Origin: Arthonia radiata
Lineage: Eukaryota; Ascomycota; Arthoniomycetes; Arthoniales; Arthoniaceae
DNA length: 64,000 nt
Direction: 5' to 3'
Assembly (NCBI GenBank): GCA_002989075.1
Contig: PSQN01000001.1
Coordinates: forward strand, 1,419,153-1,483,152
Position numbers and translations under genes: made by a program. This document shows, piece by piece, positions 12,601 to 25,972 of this stretch (the stretch's first letter is position 1; every line of letters starts with the position of its first letter). A model generated the notes under the pieces. It saw only the letters and a list, made by a program, of their open reading frames with translations. It had not been told where the DNA came from and did not search any database.

Positions 12601-12609
12601 AAGGGGGTG
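12600..12609 (+). other. Copia polypurine tract
   Basis: A short A/G run with GGGGG abuts the 3' LTR and fixes the + orientation of the copia element. Confidence 0.6.
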
Positions 12610-13115
12610 TGTTGGAAATTAACCAACTAGCTGGTTAGCTGGAACCTCTAGGGACCTAGAGTATCGGGTAGGTTCTACCGGCTGTCTCGGTCTAGAATAG
12701 AACAAGCCCTTTACCTTAAAGGTTGGGCCTAGTTGCCCGAGCCTAGGACAAAAAGAAGCATTGTACGACCCGTCCTAGACAGCTGGCCCGTAGTCTAAGA
12801 CAATACAGAATAGACTAAGACTAACAGTTTTAGATAGACAGAATTACTGTCTTGTGCGGTAAGTTACGGGTTATCTAGCTTCTATCAAAAGAACAGATAT
12901 CTAGTAAGTTCTATACAGGCCGCTAAACTTAAATATATAAGCTAGAATCTCTCTAGAGGATTTTAGCTAATAAGACAGATAATATAATAACAGCTTCTCC
13001 TTGCTACTAAGTATTGTACCTGTATTAAGCCTAAGTATTGCACCAGTCTTAAGCTAGTCTTGTCTTCCTACTCTTTGTAGTAGTATCCTTCTTCTTCCCT
13101 GCACCTTTTTTAATA
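12610..13115 (+). repeat. Copia 3' LTR
   Basis: A 506-bp LTR beginning TGTTGGAAAT. Its end reads TTAATA rather than TTAACA, a C-to-T change. It differs from the 5' LTR mostly by transitions. Confidence 0.92.
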
Positions 13116-16100
13116 GATACTATTTTAGTGTTTAATTCGTTCGTTCTGTTTATTCGTCTGTTTACAGATAGAATAATATAGATATTTTCTGTTTTGTTTC
13201 TAGTTGTTATATTAGAGATATTTAAAATCGTAAGACAAATTTTTAGTCTCTGTTTAAGACAATTCTTTGTAATTAACTATAGTTTGCTAAGATAATCTAA
13301 AGAAATATATATACTAATTGTTCTAAATTGCTAGCTTTTTTGTAAAGTACGAAGTATGCGTACTTTATTAGTTTGTTGTATATAACTAGAATAGCGTTAT
13401 AAGCTACTTCTATAAGTAGATTCTTAGAGATTAGTAATTTAGTAATAAAGTTTAGTAAGACTGTATACTATAGCCTTTTAGATATCTTTAGTAGCTATAG
13501 TTTACTATATAGTAAATACCTTGGGTACTTAGTTCTTATATATACGTTATATTCTTAAATATAATTCTTAACATAATGTTAGATTCTTGAGATATAGTAG
13601 GTTCTCGTAATCTTTTTTATAGTGTTATTAATACTTTTGTGTCCTTTTATAGGGTTATTATAGAAGTTACTAATAATATGTTAGATTAGATTTCTTAGGA
13701 CGTAGATCTTGCCTTAAAATTATAATAGCCTTTACTGTTCTTAGTTAATTCTAAGTGTTGTTTCTTATTTTTTTAGTAGATTTTAGGGTCGTTTAAGATA
13801 TCTAAGATTCGGCTGTCTGGTTCAATAACAAATTTAGTTGTTATAGCTAATTAATTGTATCTAATCTCGTTATTATATTCTTAAAATATTGCGTACTCGA
13901 CGTATTCCTTGTTATTAAGATAATTAGGACGTTAGCTTAAAGCGTTAGCTCTATTGTTCTTAAAACCCTTCTTGTAAATAATAATAAAATTGTATAGAGT
14001 TATAGTTTCTAACTATTTAACTTATCTGCGGTTAAGTTTCTTTATTGTTATAAAGTAAGTTAAGTTCTTATAGTCTATATATACTATAATAGTATAGTTT
14101 ATTTCTTCTAAGTAAGCTTACTATATTTTAAATACTGCTATAATAGCTAAAAGCTCTTTATTATAAATATTATAGCTCTATTCTATAAGTAATATTTTTT
14201 TAAGTAGAAAGCTACTGGTTTAAGCTTTCTTTTCTTATTATTTTAACTTATATATACTCTAATTATATAGTCTAACGCATCTATTTCTATAATAATTAGT
14301 AAGTTAAAGTTAAATATTGCTAGTATAGATTCGATCTTAAAAGCTTCTTTAAGCTCTTTATATACTAATTGTTCTTTTTACGTTTAAAAGAATTCTCTTA
14401 ATTCTTTTATCTGTTGAGACAGCGGTGCTGTAATTCGGTTAAAGTTAGATATCTATCGTCTATAGTAGTTAGTAAAACTAAGAAACTGTTGTAATTATTT
14501 TATATTCTTTAGTATAAGTTAAGTTAAAACAGATTAAATCTTTAAATCTTCTATTTAAAGACTGTACTTAGTAATTATAAATCTAAGAAATTTAACGGAT
14601 TGTTAATAGAACTAGGTTTTCTTAATATTAATTTATAACTTGGTACGTGCTAATCTTTCTAATACCTTCTTAATATATTTTTTATATTCTTTTAGTATAC
14701 AGCTATATACTAGGATATCGTTTAGATAAGCAGTTATAAATATATTTAAATAATTACTAAGTATATTGTTAATTAGTTTCTAAAATAATACTAGTACGTT
14801 TATTAGCTCAAAGAGTATAATACAATACTTAAAAAGTCTATATTTAGTATAGAAGGCTGTTTTCTATTCTTTTTCTTTCTTTATATAGATTAGGTTATAG
14901 ACCCCTTATAGATTAAACTTAGTAAACTATTGTACGTCGTATAGTCGATCTATAATTTTGTTGATGCGTAGTAGCAAGTATCGATTTTTAATAGTTACTC
15001 CGTTTAATTACCTATAGTCTATATAAAGTTATAGTCTACTATTCTTCTTTGGTACAAAGAGTATCGGGTATCCGGCTAGTATTGTTAATTTCTAGATAAA
15101 TCCTTTCTTAAGGTTTTTATCGAGATAGTCGTAGAGCGCTTAGTTTTCTACTTCTAATAGAGAGTATATTAGACTAAATATTAGCGTTTTACCTTCTTAT
15201 AAAGGTATTGTATAATCCTATAGTTTATATTCTAGAAAAGCTAAGTTTAGCTTAGCTTTCTTAAATAGATATTAAAACTAATCGTATTTCTTTAATATCT
15301 TAGTAATTAACTAAGTACTTGTTATTGTATAAAATCGTTAGTATATAGTTGTTTCTTGTTTATACCTGTATATAGTTAGCTATAGACAAGATACTGCGTT
15401 AAACTTCTTTTATAAAATATCTAAGTATTAAAGTATAGTAGTACTAACTCGCGTAAGTTCTTTATCGCGCTTCTTATTTTTACTACTAAAGATAGCTTAT
15501 AGAGTATTTATTCTGTAAAACGACTCTTATTTAGAGTACTTATACTTAATAAAGAGGAGTTTCTTAGTTCTCTAATCTACTTTTAAGTTATATTGTTGCA
15601 ACTAAGGTATATTTAGTATAGCGTAGTGCTAGTTAATATCTATAATATTATAAGTAATTTCTTTTTAATAGTTTCTAATTATTATATCTATTAATAAAGT
15701 CTTATAGTTAACTCTTTTTTCTGCTTCTTAAAATTTAAATAGTGTATAGAGTAATTTCTTCTTTTATATTTATATTTAATACTCCTCGACGTAGCGTATT
15801 AAAATAAAGTTGCCTATTGTATCTAAATTAATTATAATTTTAATGTTTTTGTAGTTTATTGTTGCCTAAGTATATAGGTATATTTTATAGAAAGTTAAGC
15901 TCGCATAAAGCTAGGCTTCTAGAGGGTTTAACTGTTAGATAGGCCAATACTACTACTCTTAAAGTAGTTGGTCTAGTATTTTTTCTGTTAATTATATACA
16001 TTCTAGAGTATTCTAGGTACTAGAACTTATTATTAGTTAATTTACTATAAGAATTTTTGTATAAAGTGTCCTAATACTATCTTTATTATAATATCTAGCT

Positions 16101-18041
16101 TATTGTTTATAATCTCTGTCTTAATTATACAACTATTGCTAGTTAAAACTTATTATATTTGTAGGTTGTATATTGTTAATTAAAGATATTAGTACTAACT
16201 ATATAATTCTAGATCTCTAATAAAGTAGTTTACTAGTTGTTGTAGGCGTAAGTAAATATATTCTAGAATATCGTTAATATCTTTATTAGCGCTTAACTTT
16301 CTATTGTAGAAGGCTAACTAACAAAGTCTCTATATTATTCCTTTCTAACGGATTAGGGTTTGTTCTTTCTAATTAGTATCGTTCTCGAGAGAAAATTCTG
16401 TACTATTAGAATTTATATTTTTGTCTTTAAGTCGTTATCTTACCTATAACGCGTTATAGTTACTATCTTACTTAGCTTCTACAGTCTATTCTTTTTTAAA
16501 TTTCTCTTAAGTTTCTAAATAAGGTAATTTAAGTCGTTCTTAAATAAGATCTAGTTCTTATATCGAACCTTATTTCGGAGATATTGGTTTCTTTAGCTAC
16601 TATTCTAACTCTAGTTTATTAGATTTATAAATCGTACAATTATTATCGTAGCACGCGGTTTAAGATAATATTTATATAGTATAACGGTACCCTATACCTA
16701 ATACCTCGGAATAGTGCGGTTAATATTATTCCAGTTCTACAGTTTTTATTGTTTCTATTTTATTTATCGTTCTTTTATTTCTTTCTATAACTTACTGTCT
16801 ATATTCTAGTTTTTGTGTAAATTAAATAAGTTTAGCTCGTTGTATTTCTTATTAAAAGTAACCTAGTAAGTATCTTTCTAGTTATAGAAGGTACCCCAGT
16901 AGATATCTTTCTGCTTCTTAGTTAATTTAGTAACGTACTTATACTAGTTTTAACCAATCTTTAGTAAGAGTCTTAATCCCCGAAGAGGACGATTCTCAAT
17001 TAAGTTTATATATTAGCGGTCGAAGAAGGCTGCTAGCAATTTTATTGCCTTATTGCGACTGTTGTCCTTCTATGTTTAAGTAGTTATATTAAACTATTGT
17101 CGCGGAAAATAGAGTTTCTAAGATCGATTGTTGTGCTTATTTCTATTAGTACTGTTAAACTGTTATTTTTTAAAACAGTATTCTTTAACTTAATACTATA
17201 GTTTTCCGCAATATAAGTATAGCTTATTCTTTATTCTGTGTTCTTGTTTCTAGTTATTTAGTTTTCTATAGAGCTTTATAAAGTCTAATTCTATTAGATT
17301 ACTCCGGTCTTATTGCGAGTTATACTTACTTTAAGTTTAAATAAACTTATCTAAATTAGCTTCTTTCTTCTCTAACTGTCGTTTAAAGTTACTGTTATCG
17401 ATTTTCTTAGCTCGTTCTATAAACTTTTTTAATTTAGTAAACTTCTCTCTACGAATATAGATAATTTCCTTAATATAGTTCTTTAAGCCTTTATAAAAGG
17501 CGTCGACTAAAGGTTCTTTATTCTATTCAGTTTAATTAGTATATTATAGAAACTTAGCGGCGTATCGGCTAGCTGGTTTTATTTAGCGGAGTGTCTTAAG
17601 TTTACGTACGGCAGTACGTCTGGAATTAGTATTTCTGTACATCTATCGGAGCTTTTACTAAAACGCAGTAAAGCTAGAGAAGAGTTTGTCGGTCTTCTTT
17701 TATTGTTTGTTAGATACCTTATAAAGATAGTCTTTAAGATAAAAGTTAAACTATTTGTAAGCTTCGCTATTTATATAGGATGCGGCAAATAAAACTATAG
17801 TACTGTTATTCAGAAACTAATTCTTATAAGTCTTAAAATATATAGCTAAGCGTATTAGAAATAAAGTAAGTTTAGAATATTTACTAAAGAAGCTCTTATC
17901 TATTTTAGTATTAACGTCTAATATTTTATTTATAGCAGCTATTTTGCTAGCTAGCCTATTTATAGCGTTGCGGCTATTAAGTACTAAAGTAGTAGATATA
18001 ATTAATATACTTTCTCTACTTTAATAGCGAGTCTATTAAAG
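13116..18041 (-). pseudogene. Gypsy II copy 1, gag-pol remnant
   Basis: On the - strand this holds, from right to left, Gag, protease, reverse transcriptase, RNase H and the start of integrase of copy 1. The RT active-site box reads YLND at 14717-14728, the first catalytic Asp replaced by Asn. A tract near 14860-14880 encodes the EKTAF-type block seen in all gypsy copies here. Stops are frequent throughout. Confidence 0.75.
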
Positions 18042-18492
18042 TATAACGTCAGTCGCTAGAAAAACTAAGCTAAGGCTTACTTATCTTTTATACTTATTAA
18101 TCTTAGTAATAAGTGTCTTGTATATTAAAGACTAAAAGATAGAAGAAATAAGATAGATTATAGAAAGTAAAAAGAGCTTAAATAGAGTAGATAAAAAGTA
18201 AAGTACGTTATTTAAATATAGTTAAGAAACTCATATTTAAATGTTAAGTTAATAGACTAAAGTTTATTTTAAGATTAGCTATTAGTCTAACTATATAGTT
18301 TAAGATATAAAAAATGTGTTTCCCTGTATTTAACGGTCTTAATAATCTTTTTGTCGCGTAGTTGGGATCTTATTGCAATATAGCAACGTCGCCGACGTCG
18401 CTATATCGAAGTTGTTAGATATACTGTATAATACTTTAATGAGGCTAACTGCGCTTAGTCTTGTACTAGTCTAATGTAGTAAGATTGTAACA
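18042..18492 (-). repeat. Gypsy II copy 1, right LTR
   Basis: A 451-bp LTR matching 7529-7978. Its start has become TATAACGTC and its end keeps TTGTAACA. Confidence 0.9.
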
Positions 18493-19904
18493 TCGAGGTA
18501 GTAGATACAAGATACCGTTACACTATATAAAACACTATTTTAAACTGTATACTATAATAACGATTGTACGATCTATAAATCTAATAAATTAGAATTAAAA
18601 TAGTAGCTAAAGGAATTAATATCTCTAAAACGAGGCTCGATATAAGAACTAGACCTTATTTAAGAACAATCTAGGTTATCTTATCTAGAAATCTAAGAGA
18701 AATTTAAGGAAAATTAGACTATAGAAGCTAAGCAAGATAGTAACTATAATACGTTATAGACAAGACAACGACTTAACGACAAAAATATAGATTCTAATAG
18801 TATAGAATCCTCTCTTATAGACAATACTAACTAAAAAGAACAAACTTTAATTTGTTAAGAAGAAATAATATAGAGACTTTATTAGTTAGCCTTCTACAAT
18901 AGAAAGTTAAGCGCTAATAAAGATATAAATAATATTCTAGAATATATTTACTTACATCTACAATAATTAGTAAACTATCTTATTAAGAATCTAAAATTAC
19001 GTAGTTAGTACTAATATCTTTAACTAACAATATATAACCTATAAACATAACGAGTTCTAACTAGTAATAGTTATATAATAAAAGTAGAAATTATAAACAA
19101 TAAACTAAACGTTATAATAAGAGTAGTATTAAAACACCTTAAATAGGAATTCTTATAGCAAATTAACCGATAATAGGTTTTAATACCTAAAATACTCTAA
19201 AACGTATATAATTAATAGAAAAAAGACTAAACCGACTACTTTAAGGATAGTAGTACCAGCCCGTTTAACGGTTAAACCCTTTAAGAATCTAATTTTACGC
19301 AAGCTTAGCTTTCTATAAAATATACTTATACACTTAAGTAACAATAAACTATAGAAACATTAGAATTATAATTAATTTAGGCGTAATAGGTAACTTTATC
19401 TCGATACGCTACGTTAAAGAGTACTAAATATAAATATAAAAAAAGAAATTACTCTATATACTATTTAAATTTTAAGAGGCAGAGAAAAGAGTCGACTATA
19501 AGACTTTACTAATAAGTATAACTATCGGAAACTATTAAGAAGAAATTACTTATAATATTGTAAATATTAATTAGTACTACGCTATACTAGGTATACCTTA
19601 ATTATAACAATATAACTTAAAAGTAGATTAAAGAACTAAATAGCTCCTTTTTACTAAGTATAAGTACTCTAAACAAGAGTCGTTCTACAGAATAAATACT
19701 TTATAAGCTATTTTTAGTAGTAAGAATAAGAAGCGCAATAAAGAACTTATACGGGTTAGTATTACTATACTTCAACACTTAAATATCCTATAAGAGAAGT
19801 TTAATGTAGTATTTTGTCTATAGCTAACTATATATAAGTATAAATAAGAGATAACTGTACGTCAACAATTCTATACGACAACAAGTACTTAGTTAATTAC
19901 TAAG
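18493..19904 (+). mobile_element. Third segment of old host gypsy (gag/protease region)
   Basis: This continues 6815-7528 on the + strand. It is the reverse-complement relative of about 15400-16700 in copy 1. It ends at CTAAG, the target duplication of the element at 19905-33103, and continues at 33104. No open frame. Confidence 0.75.
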
Positions 19905-20354
19905 TATAACGCCGGTCGCTGGGAGAACTAAACTAAGGCTTACTTATCTTATATACTTATCGACCTTAGTAGTAGATATCTTATATACTAAAGACTAAAA
20001 GATAAAAGAAGTAAAATAGATTATAAAAGGTAAGAGAGACTTAACTAAAGTAGGCAGAAGATAAAGTATGTTACTTAAATATAGTTAAAAAACTTATATT
20101 TAGATATTAAGTTAATAGACTAAAGTTTATTCTAAAATTAAATATTAGTTTAACTATATAGTTTAAGGTATAAAGGTATATTTTTCTATATTTAACGGTC
20201 TTAATAGTCTCTTTGTCGCGTAATTAGGATTCTATTGCAATATAGCAACGCCGCCGACGTCGCTATATCGAAGTAGTTAGGTATACTATATAATATTCTA
20301 ATAAGGCTGACTGCGCTTAACCTTGTACTAGCCTAATATAGTAAGATCGTAATA
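19905..20354 (-). repeat. Gypsy II copy 2, left LTR
   Basis: A 450-bp LTR beginning TATAACGCC (from TGTAACGCC) and ending GTAATA (from GTAACA). Confidence 0.9.
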
Positions 20355-21549
20355 TAAGGTTTCTTCTTTAAGGCTAGTCGTTCTTAACAGCTTTAAAGAC
20401 ATTAAAACCTCGTTGTTACTCTATAGTAGATTTAGTTCTATAAGTCGTTATATTTAAAGTTAAGAAGGTTTTTAACGCTAATAAAGTGCTTATAATTAAT
20501 ATCGTTCTTACTAAAGTTTATAGTCGAGAGATGCTTTTTTATTTCTGTTGCTCTTATTTAAGTAAGAAGTATATTTTAAAGTCTAAAAAGGCATCGTACT
20601 TTATATATACTTGCGATAAGAAGTCGTATAACGTTTATCTATCGTTAAAGGATAGTTAGTTCTTATTCTACGTTTATTTTTAAATTAGTTTTAACTTATT
20701 TTAGCTTAAAGTATCCGTTCTTAGTATTTATAGGTATTAAATGTCCTTTAGGGGCAACGTAAGCGTTTAGTAAAAGAGAAGAAAGTTATTTGTACAGCAA
20801 AAAGATAGCGTAAAGCTGTTAAATCGGTAGTTATAGATTTAAAGAAAGAGCTTAAAAAGTTGCGCGCCTAGATATAGAATAAAATAGATTAGAATAATAT
20901 GTTATTTAAAAAAGAATAGCTGGCGGCTATATTTAATAGTAATATTATAGATATACTAAGTAGTCTAAGTATAGATTTTTATAATAATCTATATTTAGAG
21001 TTAGATAGTAGGCTACTAATATAGTAGGCTAGTTTATTTATAGATAATATAGATGCTAGCGGAACGCACTAGATAGTAGATTAGAGTATTAGTACCGCTA
21101 CAACTAATTAATATTCTAGTTTTAATATTGTTAAATAGTATCTTTATAGTTAGTTAGGTTTTATTTTAGTTCCTATTAATTCTTATATTTAGAATATTCT
21201 TTCTATTTTATAAGATACTATCGTTTGCCTTAGTATTGTTTATAAACTTAAATTATTTTAATCTTATACTCAGATTCTTAATTATTAGAAAGAATTTTTA
21301 AGTTAAATCGTTCTACTTCTTAAAAGTAGACTAGTTTTAATAGCGCTATATAGAATATAAGATATATTATTATTATTCTTAAAAGTTTAAGTTTAAATAT
21401 TATAAATCTTAATTGCTATAGAATTTTAAACGGTTCTATCTTAGTATAGTTAAGTTTTTTACTTAATCTAATAGTTTTTAAGTTTTTTATAAGTAAGTAA
21501 GCCCTTCCCTCTTTTTTTATACTTGTTTTTAAGATAGTTCTTAACTTAT
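20355..21549 (-). pseudogene. Gypsy II copy 2, 3' pol remnant
   Basis: Collinear with 7979-9160 of copy 1 and interrupted at 21549 by gypsy III. It resumes at 27456 after the CTTAT duplication. Frames are closed. Confidence 0.7.
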
Positions 21550-21819
21550 TGTTAGTAGTAGAAGCTAGGCTAGACAAGACTAGACTGGACTAGAGTCGAT
21601 GCAAGAGTTGCTGATTCCTATCAACAAGACTTTACGTAAAGAGCAAAGAAGGACTATCAACAGAAGAGCTTATATACCAATGTTCCTTTGCTAAGCTTAG
21701 CCCAATATGGTCTAGCGCAGGTTTACCTGTTACCTTCTAGCTTGTCTTGTGTTAACTCAGGCAGTAACTTAGGAACTAACAGTGCCCAGTTTACCTCTTG
21801 TCGGCCTTAAATCTTAATA
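21550..21819 (-). repeat. Gypsy III left (3') LTR
   Basis: A 270-bp direct repeat of 27186-27455, starting TGTTAGTAGT. The end CCAACA of the other copy has become TTAATA here. Confidence 0.9.
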
Positions 21820-21836
21820 TTACCCCCTCCTTTTTC
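21820..21836 (-). other. Gypsy III polypurine tract
   Basis: On the - strand this is a purine run (AAAAAGGAGGGGG) touching the 3' LTR, which sets the element's orientation. Confidence 0.7.
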
Positions 21837-22199
21837 TAGAGGCTTGCTCCTGCAAGCTGCTATGCTTCTTAGATAGTACTCTATTTGCTGAAGAGTCGTC
21901 TTAGGGCCTAGCTTGTCTAAATTTATGTTATAAAAGGTCTTAATTGCCTCTTAAGCGTTGTTAACGTTCTAGCAAGGCTCCTATGTATACTCGTCCTATC
22001 TTATCTACTTAACGAGGTACTAGAGCTTACGGTATCTAAACTGTAAGTCTAAAATAGTTTCGACCTCATATAATTTAGAGTTATCTTTATTAACTTAGAC
22101 CGGGGATAGATTCTCTGTATTCTGGTTTAAAAACGACGTTGGCGTAGCGGGAGTAATCTTCTCAACGTTCTATTGTTTAGATAAACTATAGCCCTCCGG

Positions 22200-23130
22200 G
22201 ACATTAACTATAGCTACAGTAGGATATTTTATGTAATTAATAGGGTATGGGCTAGCTTAGATATTGTTAATCTTCTTTATAGGGCGTGCTTGAGGAAGGT
22301 AGCGTACGTTAAGGAAGACAAGGTTACCTGATCGAAAGACAGGCGCTGGAAGTCTGTGCTGGTTAACGTATATTGCAGTAAGGACTTAAGAACGTGCGAT
22401 AGCTTTTGTATACTGTTTCTAAACTCGAGCGAGGTCTTCTGCGAATTGGTCTATATTACGGTCCTAGATCGTATCCGATTCTGGCTCTAACTTAATTCGC
22501 GGATACTAGCCATAAATAGCAAAGAACGGGGTTTAACGTGTCGTAGCGTTAATATAGTTGTTAATATAGAACTTGGCAGTAGCTAAGTATTAGGCTCAAT
22601 CGTCTTAAAGGTATCCTACGTAGTACCGAAGGTATACTTCAAGGGTCTAGTTGCTGCGCTCGGTCTAGCCGTCGGTCTGGGGGTGGTACGCCGTTATAAC
22701 TTTATGCTTAATGCCGAGTACAGTATATATGCTCTGTCAAAACTTAGAAAGAAACTATGAACCTTGATTAGAGATAAGTTTATCCGGAAGGCCAGCAATA
22801 CGAAACACGTATTTAACGAATACTTTAGCAGTAGTCCTTGATATAATATCGGGCATTGAAATAAACTAGTGTCTCTTACTAAGGCGGCAGACTACGGTAA
22901 GAATAAAGCGGCATTTACGCCTATAATATTGGCTAGGCTAAAAGGGTCCAATAAAGTCTAGAGTTAACTGGCGAAAGACAAGTTAGAGCGGCTTAAGTAG
23001 ATAAAGTAAACCGAGAGGTTTCCTTGTTGTTAAATTGTTTCTCTTACAGCTGTGGCAGCTACGAGCAAACGTGCCGGAGTCTTGAGGGAGGCTCTATCAA
23101 AAGTATTGTCGGTAGACTAATTCAAAAAGA
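22200..23130 (-). pseudogene. Gypsy III integrase remnant
   Basis: Reading on the - strand, a zinc-finger-like CHSC pair (near 23045) is followed by an LTLDFIGPF-type motif with the first catalytic Asp near 22950. This is the usual arrangement at the start of gypsy integrase. The frame has several stops. Confidence 0.6.
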
Positions 23131-24416
23131 GCATCGGTACCACAATTTTTGTACATTGGGTTCTCGTAGAAATACTTAAGAAGCTAAGGACGGATTAACT
23201 TAGGTACCCAATATCGACTATTGTACTTAAAGCTGTAGATTGTCTTTTTGTATCCCGCGAGCTCAAACTACGCGTGTTCCCGAGAACCGTTGTCGAGAGC
23301 TGCACGAATTTTAATTGTTACGGGGTCTTCGGAATAGGCAGTTTCCCAATCAATTTCCGGCTCGTCTTCTAGCTTAAGCTCGTCTTAATTGACTGGGCGA
23401 AGTATGTGTTCGGGCTTAATAATTTGCTGGCTCTAGAACTTAATACGGTCGTCTTCTTGTCCTTGGGGTAGGTCCGTAGAACGGCGAGTTAGGGAATTAG
23501 GCTTGCCGCCCTGTCTACTAGGTCGGTAGTCGATCTTAAACTAGAATTGTAATAAGAACTTATTCTAGCGCACTTGACGGCGGGTAAGCTTCTTTATAGT
23601 CGTAAAATACTTAAGGTTCTTATAATCAGTAACAACAAGGGTAGGGTCGTGAACCGATTTAAGCTCGATTATCTACTGTTTAAAAGCACGAACAATTGCG
23701 AGAAGCTCTTTGTTATAGATCTTATAGTTATATTTGGCAGGGAGCATCTTCTTTGATATAAACGTAATCGGGCGTAGAATTCCTTTGTCGTCGTATTGGA
23801 AAAGTATACCGGCGGTAACAAAGTCCGATAAGTCCGTTTCTAGTACCGTCTTACGACTAGGATTAAAGTAGACTAGAATGCTTTCGTTCTTAAAACGAGC
23901 CTTAATTCTCTAGAAGGCAGCTTTACAATCGTCAGTCTATTAGAAAGGTGTGTCCCTTTTTATAAGGTTCGTGAGAGAACGCGCAATCTTAGAGAACTTA
24001 GGTATAAATCGGCGATAGAAGTTTATAAAGCTAAGAAATGCTTGAACGTCCTTAAGGTGCCTAGGAACTGGCTATTCTATAATAGCAGCGACCTTAGCAG
24101 AGTTCATACGAATACCTTTTATATCGATAATAAGTCCAAGGTATTTAACTTTCTGTGCTTCAAATTCATATTTGCTAATATTGACTTAGAGACTATATTC
24201 CCGAAGGCGTTACAGAACTTACTTTACGTACTAATAGTAAGACTTAAGATCCTTACTATAGATTAGAATATTATTAACGTAGGCCGTACAGAAATTATCT
24301 AAGAGACTGCAAAGGATGTAATTGATATAGACTTAGAAAGATACTAAACTATTGCAAAGACCAAAAGGCATAACTAGGTACTTAAAGAGACCGTAACGAG
24401 TATAAAAGGCCGTTTT

Positions 24417-24713
24417 CTACTCGTCGCCCTCTTTAATTTGTAGCTTATTAAATGCGGCAATAATATCGAGCTTAGTATAATACTTAGCCTTAAATAGTCG
24501 ATCGAGAGTCTCAGAGATTAATAGGAGCGAATAGCGATTCTTTGTTGTTACCTTGTTTAATCCTCGATAGTCAATACAGAAGTAGAGATCTTCATTAGAC
24601 TTTTTAACAAATAGGATAGGGGCTGCTGCTAAGGAGCGAGATACACAAATAAAGCCGTTGAAGAGGTTCGCGTTAAGGTACTTACGGAGAGCCTCGAGCT
24701 GTTTACAGTTCAT
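24417..24713 (-). pseudogene. Gypsy III reverse transcriptase, open fragment
   Basis: A 98-residue open stretch with the N-terminal RT blocks: [22 protein letters not shown] and YYTKLDIIAAFN, including the first catalytic Asp in KLDI. Past its end the active-site box reads YVNN at 24270-24281 instead of YVDD. The ORF is part of a broken polyprotein, not a separate gene. Confidence 0.8.
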
Positions 24714-25361
24714 CGGATATATCTTCTTGTTTGGAGGAGTCCTGTCCTTCTTGAGATCGATTGCGTGGTCCTAGGGTCGGTAAGGTAAAAGTATATTCGC
24801 TTCTTTTCGATTAAATATATTAAGAAACTCGTAGTATTAGAATAATAAGTGGTCTTATAGGTTAGCGTCCTTTAAGATAATTATTAAGGCGTTACTAACG
24901 CGGACTCGTAGTATCTCTCGGCGGGGCTTATCGATTTGTAGGGCAACGTCGAGGGCATAAAGACTTAGGGAGAAGAATTCTAATCCTTCCTGTCGTGCAG
25001 CATTACAGAATAACTACGCATTAACCTCAGTAATTCTAGGGTTCTAAGCCGTTGTTGTTGCTAATCTTACTTTAAGGAGTCTCTACGTTGCCGTTTTAGA
25101 ATAGTATTTCGCGGAACTAGGTCGGCGAGGTAACTTCTTATAGGCTGAGACTCCTTTGGTTAGGTTGTGACCTAAGCAAACCTAATTAGCTGAATGGCTT
25201 GTGCTAGTAGCGGCGCTTATCGTTTCTAGGTAATGCTCGTACTATAAGGTTTAGTGATATAGAACGGTAGTCTCGAACTCGCAGTAACCTGCTTTAATAC
25301 AGTATAGACCGAAAGTAACTTAATTGGCTTACTAATCGATAAAGGGGTTGTGCTTCTTAAG

Positions 25362-25694
25362 CTAAGGGAGACTAAGAACAAGGGCGTTCTTTGGGTTGTA
25401 TATTACGAAGGCGGCAAGGGTTTTACAGTAACGGCCAATATACATCTTAAAGACTGCAGCTCGAGAGATTGTAGTTCGACTATCGGCGTTAAAGCCGCGA
25501 AGAGAGATTAGTATAGGGAGTTTGTATACAGTAGCGTTAATTTTACGCGCAAGAAAGTTATTAATAAAGGTAAAGCCGGAAGCACCTAAATCGAGAAGAG
25601 CTTGTGTTTTATTCTGAGATATAGAGACGTCTACGTAAGCATAACGGTTTCGTTTTATATCTATTCTAAGCTCTAGTCTTAGGTCTGTTAGCAA
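25362..25694 (-). pseudogene. Gypsy III aspartic protease, open fragment
   Basis: A 110-residue open stretch with ALLDLGASGFTFINNFLA, the flap-type retropepsin core (usually LLDSGAS). It lies upstream of RT in the element's sense, as expected in gypsy pol. Confidence 0.75.
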
Positions 25695-25789
25695 GCTTCT
25701 AAGGGCTAACTTATAGGAAGGTCTCTGACAGCGGCTTAAGTTAGGGACTACTCTTTTAACTACTTATCGTAGATTAGAAGCTAAGGAGT

Positions 25790-25972
25790 CTAGATAGTAG
25801 CTGTACGAGAGTTAAAGCCAAGAAGGTACTTAATAGCGATGTGTCTCGACTTGTTGTAGCGGAGGCAGCGACCGAGCTTTATACAAGCTTCCTTAGCACA
25901 GCTAGTAAGTCTACTAGACTTATTCTTCTCGTTAGATGCTTCGTTAAGGTTTATCTTTAAACCGCCTTGCAT
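25790..25972 (-). pseudogene. Gypsy III Gag zinc-knuckle region
   Basis: A 60-residue open stretch just upstream of protease in element sense. A basic Cys/His segment (GRCLRYNKSRHIAIKY) resembles a decayed CCHC knuckle with Cys codons changed (TGC/TGT to TAC/TAT). Confidence 0.5.

Larger units (their letters stand above)
9441..13115 (+). mobile_element. Ty1/copia element with internal deletion of RT
   Basis: The element has two 506-bp LTRs and perfect GATAC target duplications (9436-9440 and 13116-13120). At 3675 bp it is shorter than the roughly 5 kb usual for copia. Gag with a zinc knuckle, protease and integrase are present, but the frame passes from just after integrase directly to the last part of RNase H near 12440, so nearly all of the reverse transcriptase is missing. 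It keeps far more CpA and TpG than the surrounding gypsy, implying a later arrival or less RIP. It could move only if another copia supplied reverse transcriptase. Confidence 0.9.
7529..18492 (-). mobile_element. Gypsy II element (copy 1), with nested copia
   Basis: The LTRs at 7529-7978 and 18042-18492 bound a gypsy whose coding sequence reads on the - strand. Flanks are TCAAG on the left and TCGAG on the right, a 5-bp target duplication with one G-to-A change. Without the nested copia the element is about 7.3 kb. It aligns along its length with the copy at 19905-33103 and more distantly with the + strand host. The integrase half lies at 7979-9440 and continues after the copia at 13116. CpA/TpG are heavily depleted and no long ORF remains. 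Confidence 0.88.

Noticed and set aside
23574-24266. Two small + strand ORFs
   Set aside because: They lie antisense to RT and RNase H of gypsy III.
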